Part shown: one piece after another, positions 12,510-20,704 of the stretch | Layout of the letters: each line of letters starts with the position of its first letter | Position numbering within the stretch: the stretch's first letter is position 1 | Assembly: GCA_006969625.1 (NCBI GenBank) | Contig: CP030885.1 | Span: 4,289,430-4,353,429 of the forward strand | Length of the DNA stretch: 64,000 nucleotides | Source of the DNA: Rhodospirillaceae bacterium | GTDB lineage: Bacteria > Pseudomonadota > Alphaproteobacteria > Kiloniellales > DSM-21159 | Reading direction: 5' to 3' | Program-made: the position numbers and the translations under genes | Notes under the pieces: generated by a model | Told to the model about the DNA's origin: nothing | The model's database searches: none | The model's input: only the letters and a program-made list of their open reading frames with translations

Positions 12510-12600
12510 GAGCCTGTTCGAAAGCCGGCCGGTGACTCGTCTGCAATGCCGTGCCACCTCCTGGGCCTGTGCTTCGGTCCATGCCGCCGGCGGCGAGGGT

Positions 12601-13509
12601 TCACTCCACGGTCTGCCGGAGCAGCGGCAAGAGGCCGCGCAGCGCCTCCCCCGCCGTCGCGGCGGCGCCGCGCGCCTGCGCCCCGAAGGATGTCTCGGTC
12701 TGCAGCAGCACCGCGTTGCCGCCCACCAGTTCGCCGGCGACCTCGTCATAGGACAAGGCATCGCTGCCGTCGTAGTCGTAGGAGGCGATCAGCGCCGTCG
12801 CGATCAGCGGCGCCGCGGCGAGGTTCGCGGTCAAGGCCGTCAACGCCGCCTCCGTCGCGGGCCCCTCGTCTTCGTCCTGGGCCGCCAGCCCGAGGTGCAG
12901 TAGAACCCGGAAAAGGCGCGACAGCTCTGCGGTGTTCAGTTCGCCGTCTGCGTGACGATCGACGGCACCGAACAGCGCCTCAAAGCAGGCCGCCGACGGC
13001 TGCTGGCATTGGTCGCTCGCCGGCGCCAGGTCGCGCAGAAAGTTCACGGTTTCGCCATGCAGGAACGAGAAAGGGGCCGGCACGAAGGCACAGGGAGCGT
13101 AGGTGGAGACGTTCCACTCCGGCCCGAGGTCGTCCGTCGTCCGGGGCAGGATGCCCGACCAGGCGGCCGGACCCGGTTCCTCGCCGACACCCTCCTCCGC
13201 CGACCAGTTCAGGAACTCCAGCCCACCGGCCTCGCCTCGACGGACGAAGTACCAGTCGTAGCGCTGCCAGCCGTACGGCAGATCCAGATCCTCGCCTACG
13301 AAATCCCCGAAGTAGAAGAACTCGCTGTCGGCGAAGAACTCCATGCCCGAGGTGATCAGCCAGAACTCCTCGGCCTCTTGGCAGGCGGGGTAGGCGTACA
13401 ACCCCTCGAAGTTCGGCATGCCGGACGGCTCCTGTGCCGGGGCTTGACCCCAGAAGAGCGCCGGCCCAACGATCGCGAGGGCCCGAAGGATCCGAAACAA
13501 ATGTCCCAT
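12601..13509 (-). CDS. Secreted hypothetical protein with EF-hand-like motifs
   Basis: 302 residues from the ATG at 13509. An N-terminal signal peptide (MGHLFRILRALAIVGPALFW..., likely cut after AQA/APAQ) predicts export. The middle is rich in Trp, Tyr, Phe and acidic residues with several Cys that could pair in the periplasm. Two EF-hand-like loops occur in the C-terminal third: DRHADGELNTAE and DYDGSDALSYDE, both with acidic residues at most calcium positions and Glu at position 12. I do not recognise a named family. A start at 13536 would add nine residues before the signal peptide. It lies between the septation gene and a decayed copy of that gene's 3' end, suggesting an inserted segment. 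Confidence 0.7.
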   Translation of the reverse strand: MGHLFRILRALAIVGPALFWGQAPAQEPSGMPNFEGLYAYPACQEAEEFWLITSGMEFFADSEFFYFGDFVGEDLDLPYGWQRYDWYFVRRGEAGGLEFLNWSAEEGVGEEPGPAAWSGILPRTTDDLGPEWNVSTYAPCAFVPAPFSFLHGETVNFLRDLAPASDQCQQPSAACFEALFGAVDRHADGELNTAELSRLFRVLLHLGLAAQDEDEGPATEAALTALTANLAAAPLIATALIASYDYDGSDALSYDEVAGELVGGNAVLLQTETSFGAQARGAAATAGEALRGLLPLLRQTVE

Positions 13510-13594
13510 CGACAAACCTTTCCACGGCGAGATCACGATCTGGCGAAGAGCTTAGCGAAAATCGCCGGGCCTCGCGAGGTCTGGTCGGCCCGCC

Positions 13595-13640
13595 TCAGAC
13601 CACGTTCCTCTCGACGATCCGCCGGCCGCGCATGCGCATC
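13595..13640 (-). pseudogene. Relic of a FAD-oxidoreductase 3' end
   Basis: Read on the minus strand this stretch encodes RMRGRRIVERNVV and a stop. It matches the final residues RIARGDRVVEKNVV of the intact oxidoreductase that ends at 15704, with similar bases from the stop codon inwards. Only the tail remains; beyond about 13640 the similarity ends at a junction with the septation-gene relic. The short length makes this less certain than the adjacent relic. Confidence 0.5.
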
Positions 13641-13745
13641 GCCTTCGTCTTCGTGATGAGCTAGCTGCCCTAAATGCTGCGCCACCACGAAGCGATGCAG
13701 GCGCGCAAGTCGGCGGCCGGCGAGGCGCCGCGGCGGGACGACTGA
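13636..13745 (+). pseudogene. Decayed duplicate of the septation protein gene 3' end
   Basis: Nearly identical to 12403-12509, the last 107 bases of the septation gene. A run of about 40 bases beginning ATGCTGCGCCACCACGAAGC is unchanged. Read in frame it gives IAFVFVMS-stop-LP-stop-MLRHHEAMQARKSAAGEA, so two codons have become stops (TAG, TAA), and three bases are inserted near the end. It is a non-functional fragment. Its left edge (13621-13648) also matches 14281-14308 in the downstream PAS_5 gene with one mismatch in 28 bases, a possible recombination seam. Confidence 0.85.
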
Positions 13746-13802
13746 GCGTCGCGGCTTGCCCGCGGCTGCGCACGGAGCGCATGGAAAGGGAGCGTTAAGC
13801 CA

Positions 13803-14423
13803 GTGGACCTATCCAAGAGGCGGTATCCTCCGAGTCCGGACGTCTCCTCAGCAATGCCTGCTATCTCGCTCGACGCGGAACCGCTTGCCCCCGCCGCCAC
13901 GGCCGAGGAGGCCGCCGCGCGCAATCGGGCGCTGCTCGAGCGCGTCGCCGCCGAGGGCGCCACCTGGATCCTGCGCGCCTTCGCCGAGGCCATGCAGGCG
14001 CTGCACCCGGCCGACCGCCTGCCGGCGCGCGGCGACTTCGACCCGGTCGAGGTGCCGCGCCTGCTGCCGCACCTGATCCTGGTCGAGGTCAAGCGCGCGA
14101 GCCCCGCGGAGGCGCCGCGCTTCCTGGTGCGGGTCACCGGCCAGTCGATGCGCGATGCCATCAAAATCAACCTGACGGGCCGCCATCTCGAGGATTTCCT
14201 GCCCGAGATCCCGAGCATGCGCTACCCCATCGCCGACCGCATCGCCGTCTGCCGCAACCGCGTGGCGGTCTACGGGCTGCGCCGGCCGCGCACGCGCATC
14301 GCCTTCGACTTCGCCCGCATCGAGTACCTGCACATGCCCTTGGCCGGGAACGGCTTCGACGTCGACCGCGTCCTCAGCATCTACGCCTACGAGGGCGAGC
14401 GGACGGTGACGTTCGAGCGATAG
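13803..14423 (+). CDS. PAS_5-type domain protein
   Basis: 206 residues resembling the PAS_5 family, common in Rhodospirillales and usually without an output domain. The core runs from about residue 55 (WILRAFAEAMQALHPADRLP) through GRHLEDFLPEIPSMRYPI to YLHMPLAGNGFDVDRVLSIY. Such proteins are thought to be small sensory or scaffold modules; the ligand is unknown. The start is ambiguous: GTG/ATG options upstream and an ATG at 13854 (MPAISLDAEP) would all keep the domain. It is followed by a large inverted repeat. Confidence 0.75.
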   Translation: MDLSKRRYPPSPDVSSAMPAISLDAEPLAPAATAEEAAARNRALLERVAAEGATWILRAFAEAMQALHPADRLPARGDFDPVEVPRLLPHLILVEVKRASPAEAPRFLVRVTGQSMRDAIKINLTGRHLEDFLPEIPSMRYPIADRIAVCRNRVAVYGLRRPRTRIAFDFARIEYLHMPLAGNGFDVDRVLSIYAYEGERTVTFER

Positions 14424-14443
14424 GGGGCAGTCCGGAGTCGGCA

Positions 14444-14586
14444 AGAGACCGTTTGAGAATGCGCTGTTCCGTCCCGCGCCCCCACCCGGCCACCCATCCA
14501 GGATACTGTCGTCGGGTGGCCGGGTGGGGGCGCGGGACGGAACAATGCCGAGAATGGGCCTCCAGGCTCATTCTCGAACGGTCTCT
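14444..14586. repeat. Large inverted-repeat element (nested perfect arms)
   Basis: Perfect 30-base arms at 14466-14495 and 14514-14543 (left arm begins GTTCCGTCCCGCGCCCCCAC), separated by 18 bases. These are nested inside 18-base outer arms at 14444-14461 and 14569-14586 (AGAGACCGTTTGAGAATG, one mismatch). A smaller stem-loop (GAGAATGGGCC / GGCTCATTCTC) precedes the right outer arm. It lies between the convergent PAS_5 and serine hydrolase genes, so it could also end transcription from both sides. A related single copy is found at 50624-50693. Confidence 0.9.
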
Positions 14587-14612
14587 AAGAGACGGCGCCG
14601 AGAACGCGCCTT

Positions 14613-15707
14613 TCAGAAACCGAACAACGTCAGCAGGTGTTCCACGGCCGCCAGGTCGTCGGAGGGCCGCGCGTTGAACAGCGCCACGGCGATGCGCCCG
14701 TCGTCGTGCCGGGCCAGCAGCGCGAAGGACCCCGGCATGGCGCCGTAATGGGTCAGCAGGCCGGCCCGCGCGCCGCGCCAAACCCGCCAGCCCAACCCGT
14801 AGTAGCTTTCGGCCTCGGGGCGCACGTAGGGCGGGACAGCGCGCACCGCCGCCGGCACGGGCCGTTCGGCGAAGCGGAACAAGGCGGCGGCGGTGGCGTT
14901 GAAGCCGCCGGCCGGGCCCAACATTTCCGGGCGATGGAGCAGAAAACCCGCGGTGCCTGCGATGCGCTGAGGCCACGCGTCCGCGAAGCCCAGGTCAAGG
15001 CGGAAGTCCGCCGCCTCGGGCACCATGGCCCGCACCGCCGCGTCCCAAGGCCACCCCGTGACTTGCTCAAGCACCAGCCCCAGCCAGCAATAGCCGAGGT
15101 TGGAGTAGGCGTAGCGCGTGCCCGGCGCGAACTGCAGACCGCGCCGGACCATGGCTTCGGCGACCGGCCGGCAGTCGCGGCCGCCGTACCACCGGAGTCC
15201 GAGGTAGTGCTCGAGCTCGGCGGTGTCGAGGAAGAAGGGGTCGAAGGTGGTCGCGCGGTCCCAGCCGCCGCTGTGGCGCAGCAGGTCGGCGACCGTGACC
15301 TCGCGCAGACTGCCCCAATCCGGTACCAGGTCCGGCAGCAACCGGCCGAGCCGGGCGTCGAGATCGAGCCGTCCCTCCTCGACCAGAGCCAGCACCGCGG
15401 CGGCGACCACTGGCTTGGACAGGCTGGCGATGCGAAAGCGCGTGTCCGGCTCGACCGCCCAGCTGCTGCGCCTCGCGTGCCCCTTCGGACGCGCCAGGCC
15501 GTAGGTGCGCACCTCCGGCGCGCTGCCGGCCCGGCCGACGGCGACGACCCCGGCGGGCAAGCGCTCGACCGTCATCAGCCGCTGGATGCCGCGGTCGAGC
15601 CGGTCGCTGCCCAGGACCCACCAGGCCGCCGCCGCCAATCCCAGAACCGCGAAGGCCAGCAGCGCCCCGGTCCTGTGGGGCGTCCACAGGCGGTTCGGAT
15701 GGCTCAT
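14613..15707 (-). CDS. Membrane-anchored serine hydrolase (class C beta-lactamase / DD-peptidase fold)
   Basis: 364 residues from the ATG at 15707. A hydrophobic segment near residues 13-32 (ALLAFAVLGLAAAAWWVLG) suggests a signal anchor, placing the catalytic domain in the periplasm. The active-site motifs of the family are present: SxxK as SLSK, YxN as YSN in RYAYSNLGYCW, and the third motif as HYGAMPG. A true resistance beta-lactamase is unlikely; esterase or peptidase action on wall fragments or D-amino-acid peptides is more typical. Its start overlaps the stop of the upstream FAD oxidoreductase (ATGA), so the two are coupled. Confidence 0.85.
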   Translation of the reverse strand: MSHPNRLWTPHRTGALLAFAVLGLAAAAWWVLGSDRLDRGIQRLMTVERLPAGVVAVGRAGSAPEVRTYGLARPKGHARRSSWAVEPDTRFRIASLSKPVVAAAVLALVEEGRLDLDARLGRLLPDLVPDWGSLREVTVADLLRHSGGWDRATTFDPFFLDTAELEHYLGLRWYGGRDCRPVAEAMVRRGLQFAPGTRYAYSNLGYCWLGLVLEQVTGWPWDAAVRAMVPEAADFRLDLGFADAWPQRIAGTAGFLLHRPEMLGPAGGFNATAAALFRFAERPVPAAVRAVPPYVRPEAESYYGLGWRVWRGARAGLLTHYGAMPGSFALLARHDDGRIAVALFNARPSDDLAAVEHLLTLFGF

Positions 15708-16894
15708 ACCACGTTCTTCTCCACCACCCGGTCGCCGCGGGCGATGCGCGTGTAGGAAAAGCGCGAGAGGTCGAGGCTGACGTAGCCGCCGTCGACGATC
15801 CACTCGGCGAGCGCGCGCCCGACGGCCGGGCTCTGCTGCAGGCCGTGGCCGGAAAAGCCGTTGGCGAAGAGCAGGTTCGCCAGCTCCGGATGCGGCCCCA
15901 GGATGGCGTTGGCGTCGAAGCTGTTGACGTCGTAGTGGCCCGCCCAGGCGCCGGTCGGCTTGATCGCCTCGAAGGCCGGCACGCGCGCCGCCAGCAACGG
16001 CCAGAGGCGCTCTTCGAACAGCGCGTGGTCGATCTCGAAGTCCTCGCAGTCCGGATCCGGCTCGCCGGGGCCGGGCGAAATGCCGCAGATGAAGCCGCCG
16101 CCTTCGGGCCGGAAGTAGAGGCCGCTTGGGTCGATGGTCAGCGGGCAGCCGGGCAGCGGCTGGCGGCAGTCGAAGACGAAGACCTGGCGCTTCCTCGGGT
16201 GCACCGGCAGATCCTCGATCCCGGCCATGCGGGCGAGGCTGCGTGCGCGGATGCCGGTGGCGTTGACCAGCCAGCCGCAGGCCAGCTCGCCGCCCTCGGC
16301 CAGCTCCACCGCCGTCACCCGCCCGGCTTGGCGCCCGAGGCCGATCACCTCGTCGGCCAGGTAGGTGGCGCCGAGCGCGATCGCCTTGCGGCGGAAGGCC
16401 TGCAGCAGGCTGAAGGGATCGAACCAGCCCTCGTCGGCCGTGCCGTAGCCGCCGGCGGCAATGCCGTCCAGGTTGAGCCAGGGGAAGCGCGCGGCCAGCC
16501 CGGCGCGCTCCAGCAGGGCCACCGGCGCGCCCTCGGCGGTCTGCACCGCGTGGTTCGCGCGCAGCACCGGCAGCCCCTCCTCGCTGGCCAGGAACAGGTA
16601 GCCCTGCTCGTGCAACTGGACGTCGGGGCGCTCGCCGTCCACCGCGAGGGTCTCGCCGAGGCCCTTCAGGAAGGCGATCCCGAAGCGGCTCATGCGGATG
16701 TTCTCGGGCGTCGAGAACTGCTGGCGGATCGAGCCGGCCGAGCGGCCGGTGGCGCCGCTCTGGTAGCTCGGGTCACGCTCGACGACGCAGAGCGAACCCG
16801 CGAAGCCCGGGTGCGCCATCAGGAAGTAGGCGACGGCGGAGCCGATCACCCCGCCGCCGGCGATCACCACGTCGAAACCGCGCGTATGGCCCAT
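15704..16894 (-). CDS. FAD-dependent oxidoreductase, DAO (glycine/D-amino acid oxidase) family
   Basis: 396 residues. The dinucleotide-binding motif GGGVIGSAVAYFLM sits near the N-terminus, followed by the family-typical SGATGRSAGSIRQQFS for FAD contact. Later landmarks are LNLDGIAAGGYGTADEGWFD and the C-terminal GFSGHGLQQSPAVGRALAE, which closes the FAD site. Substrates of relatives include sarcosine, dimethylglycine, glycine and D-amino acids; the sequence does not decide between them. I chose the ATG at 16894 because the Rossmann motif starts ten residues later. It heads a two-gene operon with the serine hydrolase, which starts within its stop codon. Confidence 0.88.
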   Translation of the reverse strand: MGHTRGFDVVIAGGGVIGSAVAYFLMAHPGFAGSLCVVERDPSYQSGATGRSAGSIRQQFSTPENIRMSRFGIAFLKGLGETLAVDGERPDVQLHEQGYLFLASEEGLPVLRANHAVQTAEGAPVALLERAGLAARFPWLNLDGIAAGGYGTADEGWFDPFSLLQAFRRKAIALGATYLADEVIGLGRQAGRVTAVELAEGGELACGWLVNATGIRARSLARMAGIEDLPVHPRKRQVFVFDCRQPLPGCPLTIDPSGLYFRPEGGGFICGISPGPGEPDPDCEDFEIDHALFEERLWPLLAARVPAFEAIKPTGAWAGHYDVNSFDANAILGPHPELANLLFANGFSGHGLQQSPAVGRALAEWIVDGGYVSLDLSRFSYTRIARGDRVVEKNVV

Positions 16895-17106
16895 GGCGGC
16901 GCAGGCTACCAGCGCGCCGAACGCTTGGCGATGGACAAGCCGCGCCGGCCCTGCCAGCATTTCCCATAACCGCCTCGGTGCGGACTCCGGCCGGGCTGCC
17001 GCGCGTCCCGTCTCGCGCCCCGGCCGGCTCCCCGGGCGGACACCAGGATCCGCTGCCCCCGGACGCGACTGCCCTGGGGCCGGGCCGCAAACGGGGAGGA
17101 ACCGAG

Positions 17107-19152
17107 ATGACCAAGCCGCAAGACCAAGGGGCTTGCCGGGGGGTCGGCCGCTGCGCCGTGCTGGTCGGCCCCTACGGCAGCGGAAAGACGGCGCTGCTCG
17201 AGGCCCTGCTGCACGCGGCCGGCGCCACCGACCGCAAGGGCCAGGTCGGCGACGCTTCCGCGGAGGCCAAGGCCCGCGAGATGAGCGTCGAGCCAAACTT
17301 CGCGCACTGCAGCTACCTGGACGAACCCTGGTTCTTCATCGACTGCCCCGGCTCGGTCGAGCTGGCGCAGGACGCCCAGGACGCGCTGATCGCCGCCGAC
17401 GTCGCGCTGGTGGTCGCCGAGCCCGATCCGGAGAAGGCTCCGGCCTTGATGCCGCTGCTGAAGTTCCTGGACGATCGCCAGATCCCGCACATGCTGTTCG
17501 TCAACAAGACGGACAAGCTCGGCCATGCCGGCGCCGCCCGGGTGCGCGAGCTGCTGGCCGCCTTCCAGGCCGCTTCCTCGCGCCCGCTGGTGCTGCGCCA
17601 ACTGCCGATGCGCGAGGGCGAGACCATCGCCGGCGCCATCGACCTGGTCAGCGAGCGCGCCTGGCACTACAACCCGCACGCCGCCTCCAACCTGGTCGAG
17701 ATCCCGGCCGAACTGCGCCAGCGCGAGGCCGAGGCGCGCCAGGAGCTGCTGGAATCCCTCGCCGACTTCGACGACGTCCTGCTGGAGGCGCTGCTGGAGG
17801 ACCGCGTGCCGGCGAACGACGAGGTCTACCGGCACCTGAGCCACAACCTCGCCGCCGACCGCATCGTGCCCGTCTTCCTCGGCTCGGCCGAGAACGACAA
17901 CGGCATCCGCCGGCTGCTCAAGGCCCTGCGCCACGAGACGCCGGGGCCGGAGGCCGCCGCCGGCCGCCTGGGCATCGCCCCGAAGGCGCCGGACGGCAGC
18001 GAGGAGACCTGCGTCGCGGTGGCACGCACCCTGACCCTGGCGCACGCCGGCAAGCTCTCCGTCGCCCGCCTCTTCCGCGGAACGGTCAAGGAAGGCGACC
18101 GCCTGGCCGGCCAGCGCCTCGCCAGCCTGGTGCGCCTGCAGGGCGGCCAGGCCGAAAAGCTGAGCCAGGCGCGCGCCGGCGACCTCGTGGGCCTCGGCAA
18201 GCTGGAGGGGGTGGCGACCGGCATGCTGGTCTGCCCGGAGTCGCGCGCCGAAGCCGACTGGGCCGAGCCGCAGCCGCCGGTCTATGCCCTGGCGATCCAG
18301 CCGCGCGAGCGCAGCGACGAGGTCAAGCTGAGCGCCGCCCTGGCCAAGCTGGTCGAGGAGGATCGCGCGCTCTCGCTCGAGACCGACCCGGACACCGGCG
18401 AGACCAAGCTGTGGGGCCAGGGGGAGGTGCACCTGGGCATTGCGCTCGACAAGCTGGCCGGGCGCTTCAACGTGCAGGTCGACGCCCAGCGCCCGCAGCC
18501 GGCCTATAAGGAGACCATCCAGGGCGGCGTCGAGCACCATGCCCGCCACAAGCGCCAGACCGGCGGGCACGGCCAGTTCGCCGACGTCAAGGTGAGCATC
18601 GCGCCGCAGCCGCGCGGCGACGGCTTCGCCTTCCACGACAGGATCGTCGGCGGCGCCGTTCCCCGCCAGTTCATCCCGGCCGTCGAGGCCGGCGTCCGGG
18701 AAGGGCTGCAGCGCGGCCCGCTGGGCTTCCCGGTGGTCGACGTGGCGGTCACCCTTACCGACGGGCAGTTCCACAGCGTCGACAGCTCGGAAATGGCCTT
18801 CAAGACGGCCGGGCGCATGGCCATGCAGGACGGTCTGCGCGACTGCCAGCCGGTGCTTCTGGAGCCGATCCACCGGGTGACGATCTCCGTGCCGAACGCC
18901 TTCACCAGCAAGGTGCACGGCCTGCTGTCCAGCCGGCGCGGCCAGATCCTCGGCTTCGACGCGCGGCCGGGCTGGGACGGCTGGGACGCGGTCGAGGCCT
19001 ACCTGCCGGCGGCCGAGCTGGGCGACCTGATCCTCGAACTGCGCAGCCTGACCCAGGGCATCGGCACCTTCACCCACGGCTTCGACCATCTCTCGGAGCT
19101 GCACGGGCGGCTCGCCGAACAGGTCGTCGCCGGACGCCAGGCGGCTCAGTAG
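17107..19152 (+). CDS. Elongation factor G-like GTPase (non-canonical paralogue)
   Basis: 681 residues with the EF-G domain order. The P-loop GPYGSGKT is at 21-28, a G3 motif reads DCPG near 78 instead of the usual DTPG, and NKTD is near 133-136. Domains II-V follow, with GQGEVHLGIALDKL, YKETI and RQTGGHGQFADVKV clearly EF-G-like. The switch I effector RGITI of true EF-G is not present; the corresponding region reads AREMSVEPNF. These changes argue against a role as the main translocase. Comparable EF-G-like proteins (EF-G2, FusB/TetM relatives) have uncertain roles. GGAGGAACCGAG precedes the ATG. It diverges from the oxidoreductase operon. Confidence 0.85.
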   Translation: MTKPQDQGACRGVGRCAVLVGPYGSGKTALLEALLHAAGATDRKGQVGDASAEAKAREMSVEPNFAHCSYLDEPWFFIDCPGSVELAQDAQDALIAADVALVVAEPDPEKAPALMPLLKFLDDRQIPHMLFVNKTDKLGHAGAARVRELLAAFQAASSRPLVLRQLPMREGETIAGAIDLVSERAWHYNPHAASNLVEIPAELRQREAEARQELLESLADFDDVLLEALLEDRVPANDEVYRHLSHNLAADRIVPVFLGSAENDNGIRRLLKALRHETPGPEAAAGRLGIAPKAPDGSEETCVAVARTLTLAHAGKLSVARLFRGTVKEGDRLAGQRLASLVRLQGGQAEKLSQARAGDLVGLGKLEGVATGMLVCPESRAEADWAEPQPPVYALAIQPRERSDEVKLSAALAKLVEEDRALSLETDPDTGETKLWGQGEVHLGIALDKLAGRFNVQVDAQRPQPAYKETIQGGVEHHARHKRQTGGHGQFADVKVSIAPQPRGDGFAFHDRIVGGAVPRQFIPAVEAGVREGLQRGPLGFPVVDVAVTLTDGQFHSVDSSEMAFKTAGRMAMQDGLRDCQPVLLEPIHRVTISVPNAFTSKVHGLLSSRRGQILGFDARPGWDGWDAVEAYLPAAELGDLILELRSLTQGIGTFTHGFDHLSELHGRLAEQVVAGRQAAQ

Positions 19153-19227
19153 GCGGCCCGCGACCGCCGGCCCGCGAGCGGCTGCAGGCCTGGAACGAAG
19201 CGGCGGGCTCGGGCATGGTGTCGCGCG

Positions 19228-20031
19228 ATGACCGAGACCGCCGCACCTGCTGCCGCCGAAGAGGCCGCGCGCCTGCTGCTGCAGGCCCGCCGCAGCCGCA
19301 CGCCCCTGTCCGCCCTGCCGCGGTCCTGCCGGCCGGAGGACGCCACCCAGGCCTGGGCCGCCCAGCGCGCCTTCGTCGCCGCCAGCGGCCTGCGGCCGAT
19401 CGGCTGGAAGCTGGCCGGCACCAGCCGGCGGGCGCAGCAGGCGATCGGCGTCGACGGCCCCTTCGCCGGCGTGCTGTTCGCCGAGACCAGCCGCGACGTC
19501 GCGGCCGGGGAGACGGCCAGCCTGCGGGCCGACGACTTCCTGTTCCGCCTGATCGAGCCGGAGTTCGCCCTGCGCCTCAAGGCCGACCTGGCGCCGGGCG
19601 CCACGCCGCAGGCCGTGGCCGATGCGGTCGAGAGCGTGCATCCGGCCATCGAGATCGTCTCCAGTGCCTTCGGAGCCCGCTGGACCGAGGTCGGCGGCCT
19701 GTCGCTGACCGCCGACAACGCGGCGCACGGCGCCTTCCTGCTCGGTCCCGGCCAGCCGCTCGCCGGCTACGGCGACCTGCTGGACCATCGGGTCACGCTG
19801 GCGGTCGACGGCGAGCCGGTCGGCAGTGGCACCGGGGCGGCGGTGGAGGGCGGCGGGCCGCTGGCCGCGCTCGCCTGGCTGGCCAATGCGCTGGAGCGCC
19901 ACGGCCTGCGCCCGCGCGCCGGCGAGCTGGTCACCACCGGCGTCGTCACCCCCTTCGTCGAGGTGGTCGCCGGACAGCAGGTCGAAGCCGATTTCGGCCG
20001 GCTCGGGCGGCTCGCGCTGCGCTTGGCCTGA
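19228..20031 (+). CDS. 2-keto-4-pentenoate hydratase-like protein (FAH superfamily)
   Basis: 267 residues. Relatives hydrate 2-hydroxypenta-2,4-dienoate in aromatic meta-cleavage (MhpD/XylJ) or decarboxylate oxalocrotonate. Recognisable parts are GWKLAGTSRRAQQAIGVDGP near residue 55-75, the metal-ligand region LIEPEFALRL, and VHPAIEIVSSAF. No other meta-cleavage genes lie near, so an actual aromatic-degradation role is not supported by context. It starts 75 bases after the EF-G-like gene on the same strand. Confidence 0.83.
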   Translation: MTETAAPAAAEEAARLLLQARRSRTPLSALPRSCRPEDATQAWAAQRAFVAASGLRPIGWKLAGTSRRAQQAIGVDGPFAGVLFAETSRDVAAGETASLRADDFLFRLIEPEFALRLKADLAPGATPQAVADAVESVHPAIEIVSSAFGARWTEVGGLSLTADNAAHGAFLLGPGQPLAGYGDLLDHRVTLAVDGEPVGSGTGAAVEGGGPLAALAWLANALERHGLRPRAGELVTTGVVTPFVEVVAGQQVEADFGRLGRLALRLA

Positions 20032-20059
20032 GCCGAGCGGTTGCCGGGCCCAGGCGGCG

Positions 20060-20075
20060 TGTGATTGCGGTCACT
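20060..20075 (+). promoter_or_regulatory. CRP/FNR-family-like operator upstream of dps
   Basis: TGTGATTGCGGTCACT matches TGTGA-N6-TCACA at 9 of 10 fixed positions. It sits 115 bases before the dps ATG and just before an AT-rich segment that probably holds the promoter. Two further sites of the same form occur at 42199 and 48555. Confidence 0.5.
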
Positions 20076-20080
20076 TAGAT

Positions 20081-20097
20081 TTTAGAATTTTTCCAAA
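20081..20097 (+). promoter_or_regulatory. Irr-box-like (iron control element) sequence upstream of dps
   Basis: TTTAGAATTTTTCCAAA is a 7-3-7 inverted repeat with one mismatch (TTTAGAA / TTCCAAA). It resembles the TTTAGAA-N3-TTCTAAA element bound by the alphaproteobacterial iron regulator Irr. It lies about 95 bases before the dps start, in a conspicuously AT-rich stretch (20076-20130) of an otherwise GC-rich window. Irr control of ferritin-like genes is known in alphaproteobacteria; this particular site is an inference. Confidence 0.45.
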
Positions 20098-20189
20098 CAA
20101 GCTTGTATATGCCTATGGAAAAACCATATTCTGGGTCACGCAAGGCGGCAGCGATGGTGGCCGCCGACCCGGAAGCAAGGAGAGACCCC

Positions 20190-20660
20190 ATGAGCCTGAA
20201 CACCGGCCTGAGCGAGGAAGACCGCAAGAGCGTCGCCGAGGCGCTGTCGCGCATCCTGGCCGACACCTACGTGCTCTACCTGAAGACCCAGAACTACCAC
20301 TGGAACGTGACGGGCCCGCACTTCGGCCAGCTTCACAGCCTGTTCGAGGAGCAGTACGACGAACTGCGCGAGGCGGGCGACGAGATCGCCGAGCGCATCC
20401 GTGCGCTGGGCCACTTCGCACCGGGCAGCTACGCCCGCTTCGCCGAGCTGAAGAGCATCGAGGAGGCGCCGGACAGCCCGCCGCAGGCCGACGCGATGAT
20501 CGCCCAGCTCGCAGCCGACAACGAGACGCTGTCGCGCGTCGCCCGCAGTGTCCTGACCGCGGCCGAGAACGCCGGCGACGAGGTCACGGTCGATATGATG
20601 GTCGAGCGCATGACCGCGCACGAGAAGGCCGCCTGGATGCTGCGCGCGCACCTGCAGTAG
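20190..20660 (+). CDS. dps: Dps-family DNA-protecting ferritin
   Basis: 156 residues, the usual Dps length. It forms a 12-subunit cage that oxidises and stores iron and shields DNA from Fenton damage. The dinuclear ferroxidase motif is clear: YHWNVTGPHFGQLHSLFEEQ followed by YDELREAGDEIAERIRALG, with the conserved His, Asp and Glu. The N-terminal extension is short (MSLNTGLSEEDRKSVAEAL), with few basic residues for DNA binding. AAGGAGAG precedes the ATG at good distance. A ZIP metal transporter starts 45 bases after it. The upstream region carries CRP-like and Irr-like sites. Confidence 0.96.
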   Translation: MSLNTGLSEEDRKSVAEALSRILADTYVLYLKTQNYHWNVTGPHFGQLHSLFEEQYDELREAGDEIAERIRALGHFAPGSYARFAELKSIEEAPDSPPQADAMIAQLAADNETLSRVARSVLTAAENAGDEVTVDMMVERMTAHEKAAWMLRAHLQ

Positions 20661-20704
20661 GCCGCGCGGGACCGGTCGGCACCACAGTAGGACCACACCG
20701 CGGC

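Noticed and set aside
16906..19902. A 998-codon open frame antisense to the EF-G-like gene and its neighbour
   Set aside because: It is a by-product of high-GC codon structure. It shows only low-complexity Arg/Gly/Ala/Leu sequence, and the plus strand has clear EF-G motifs.
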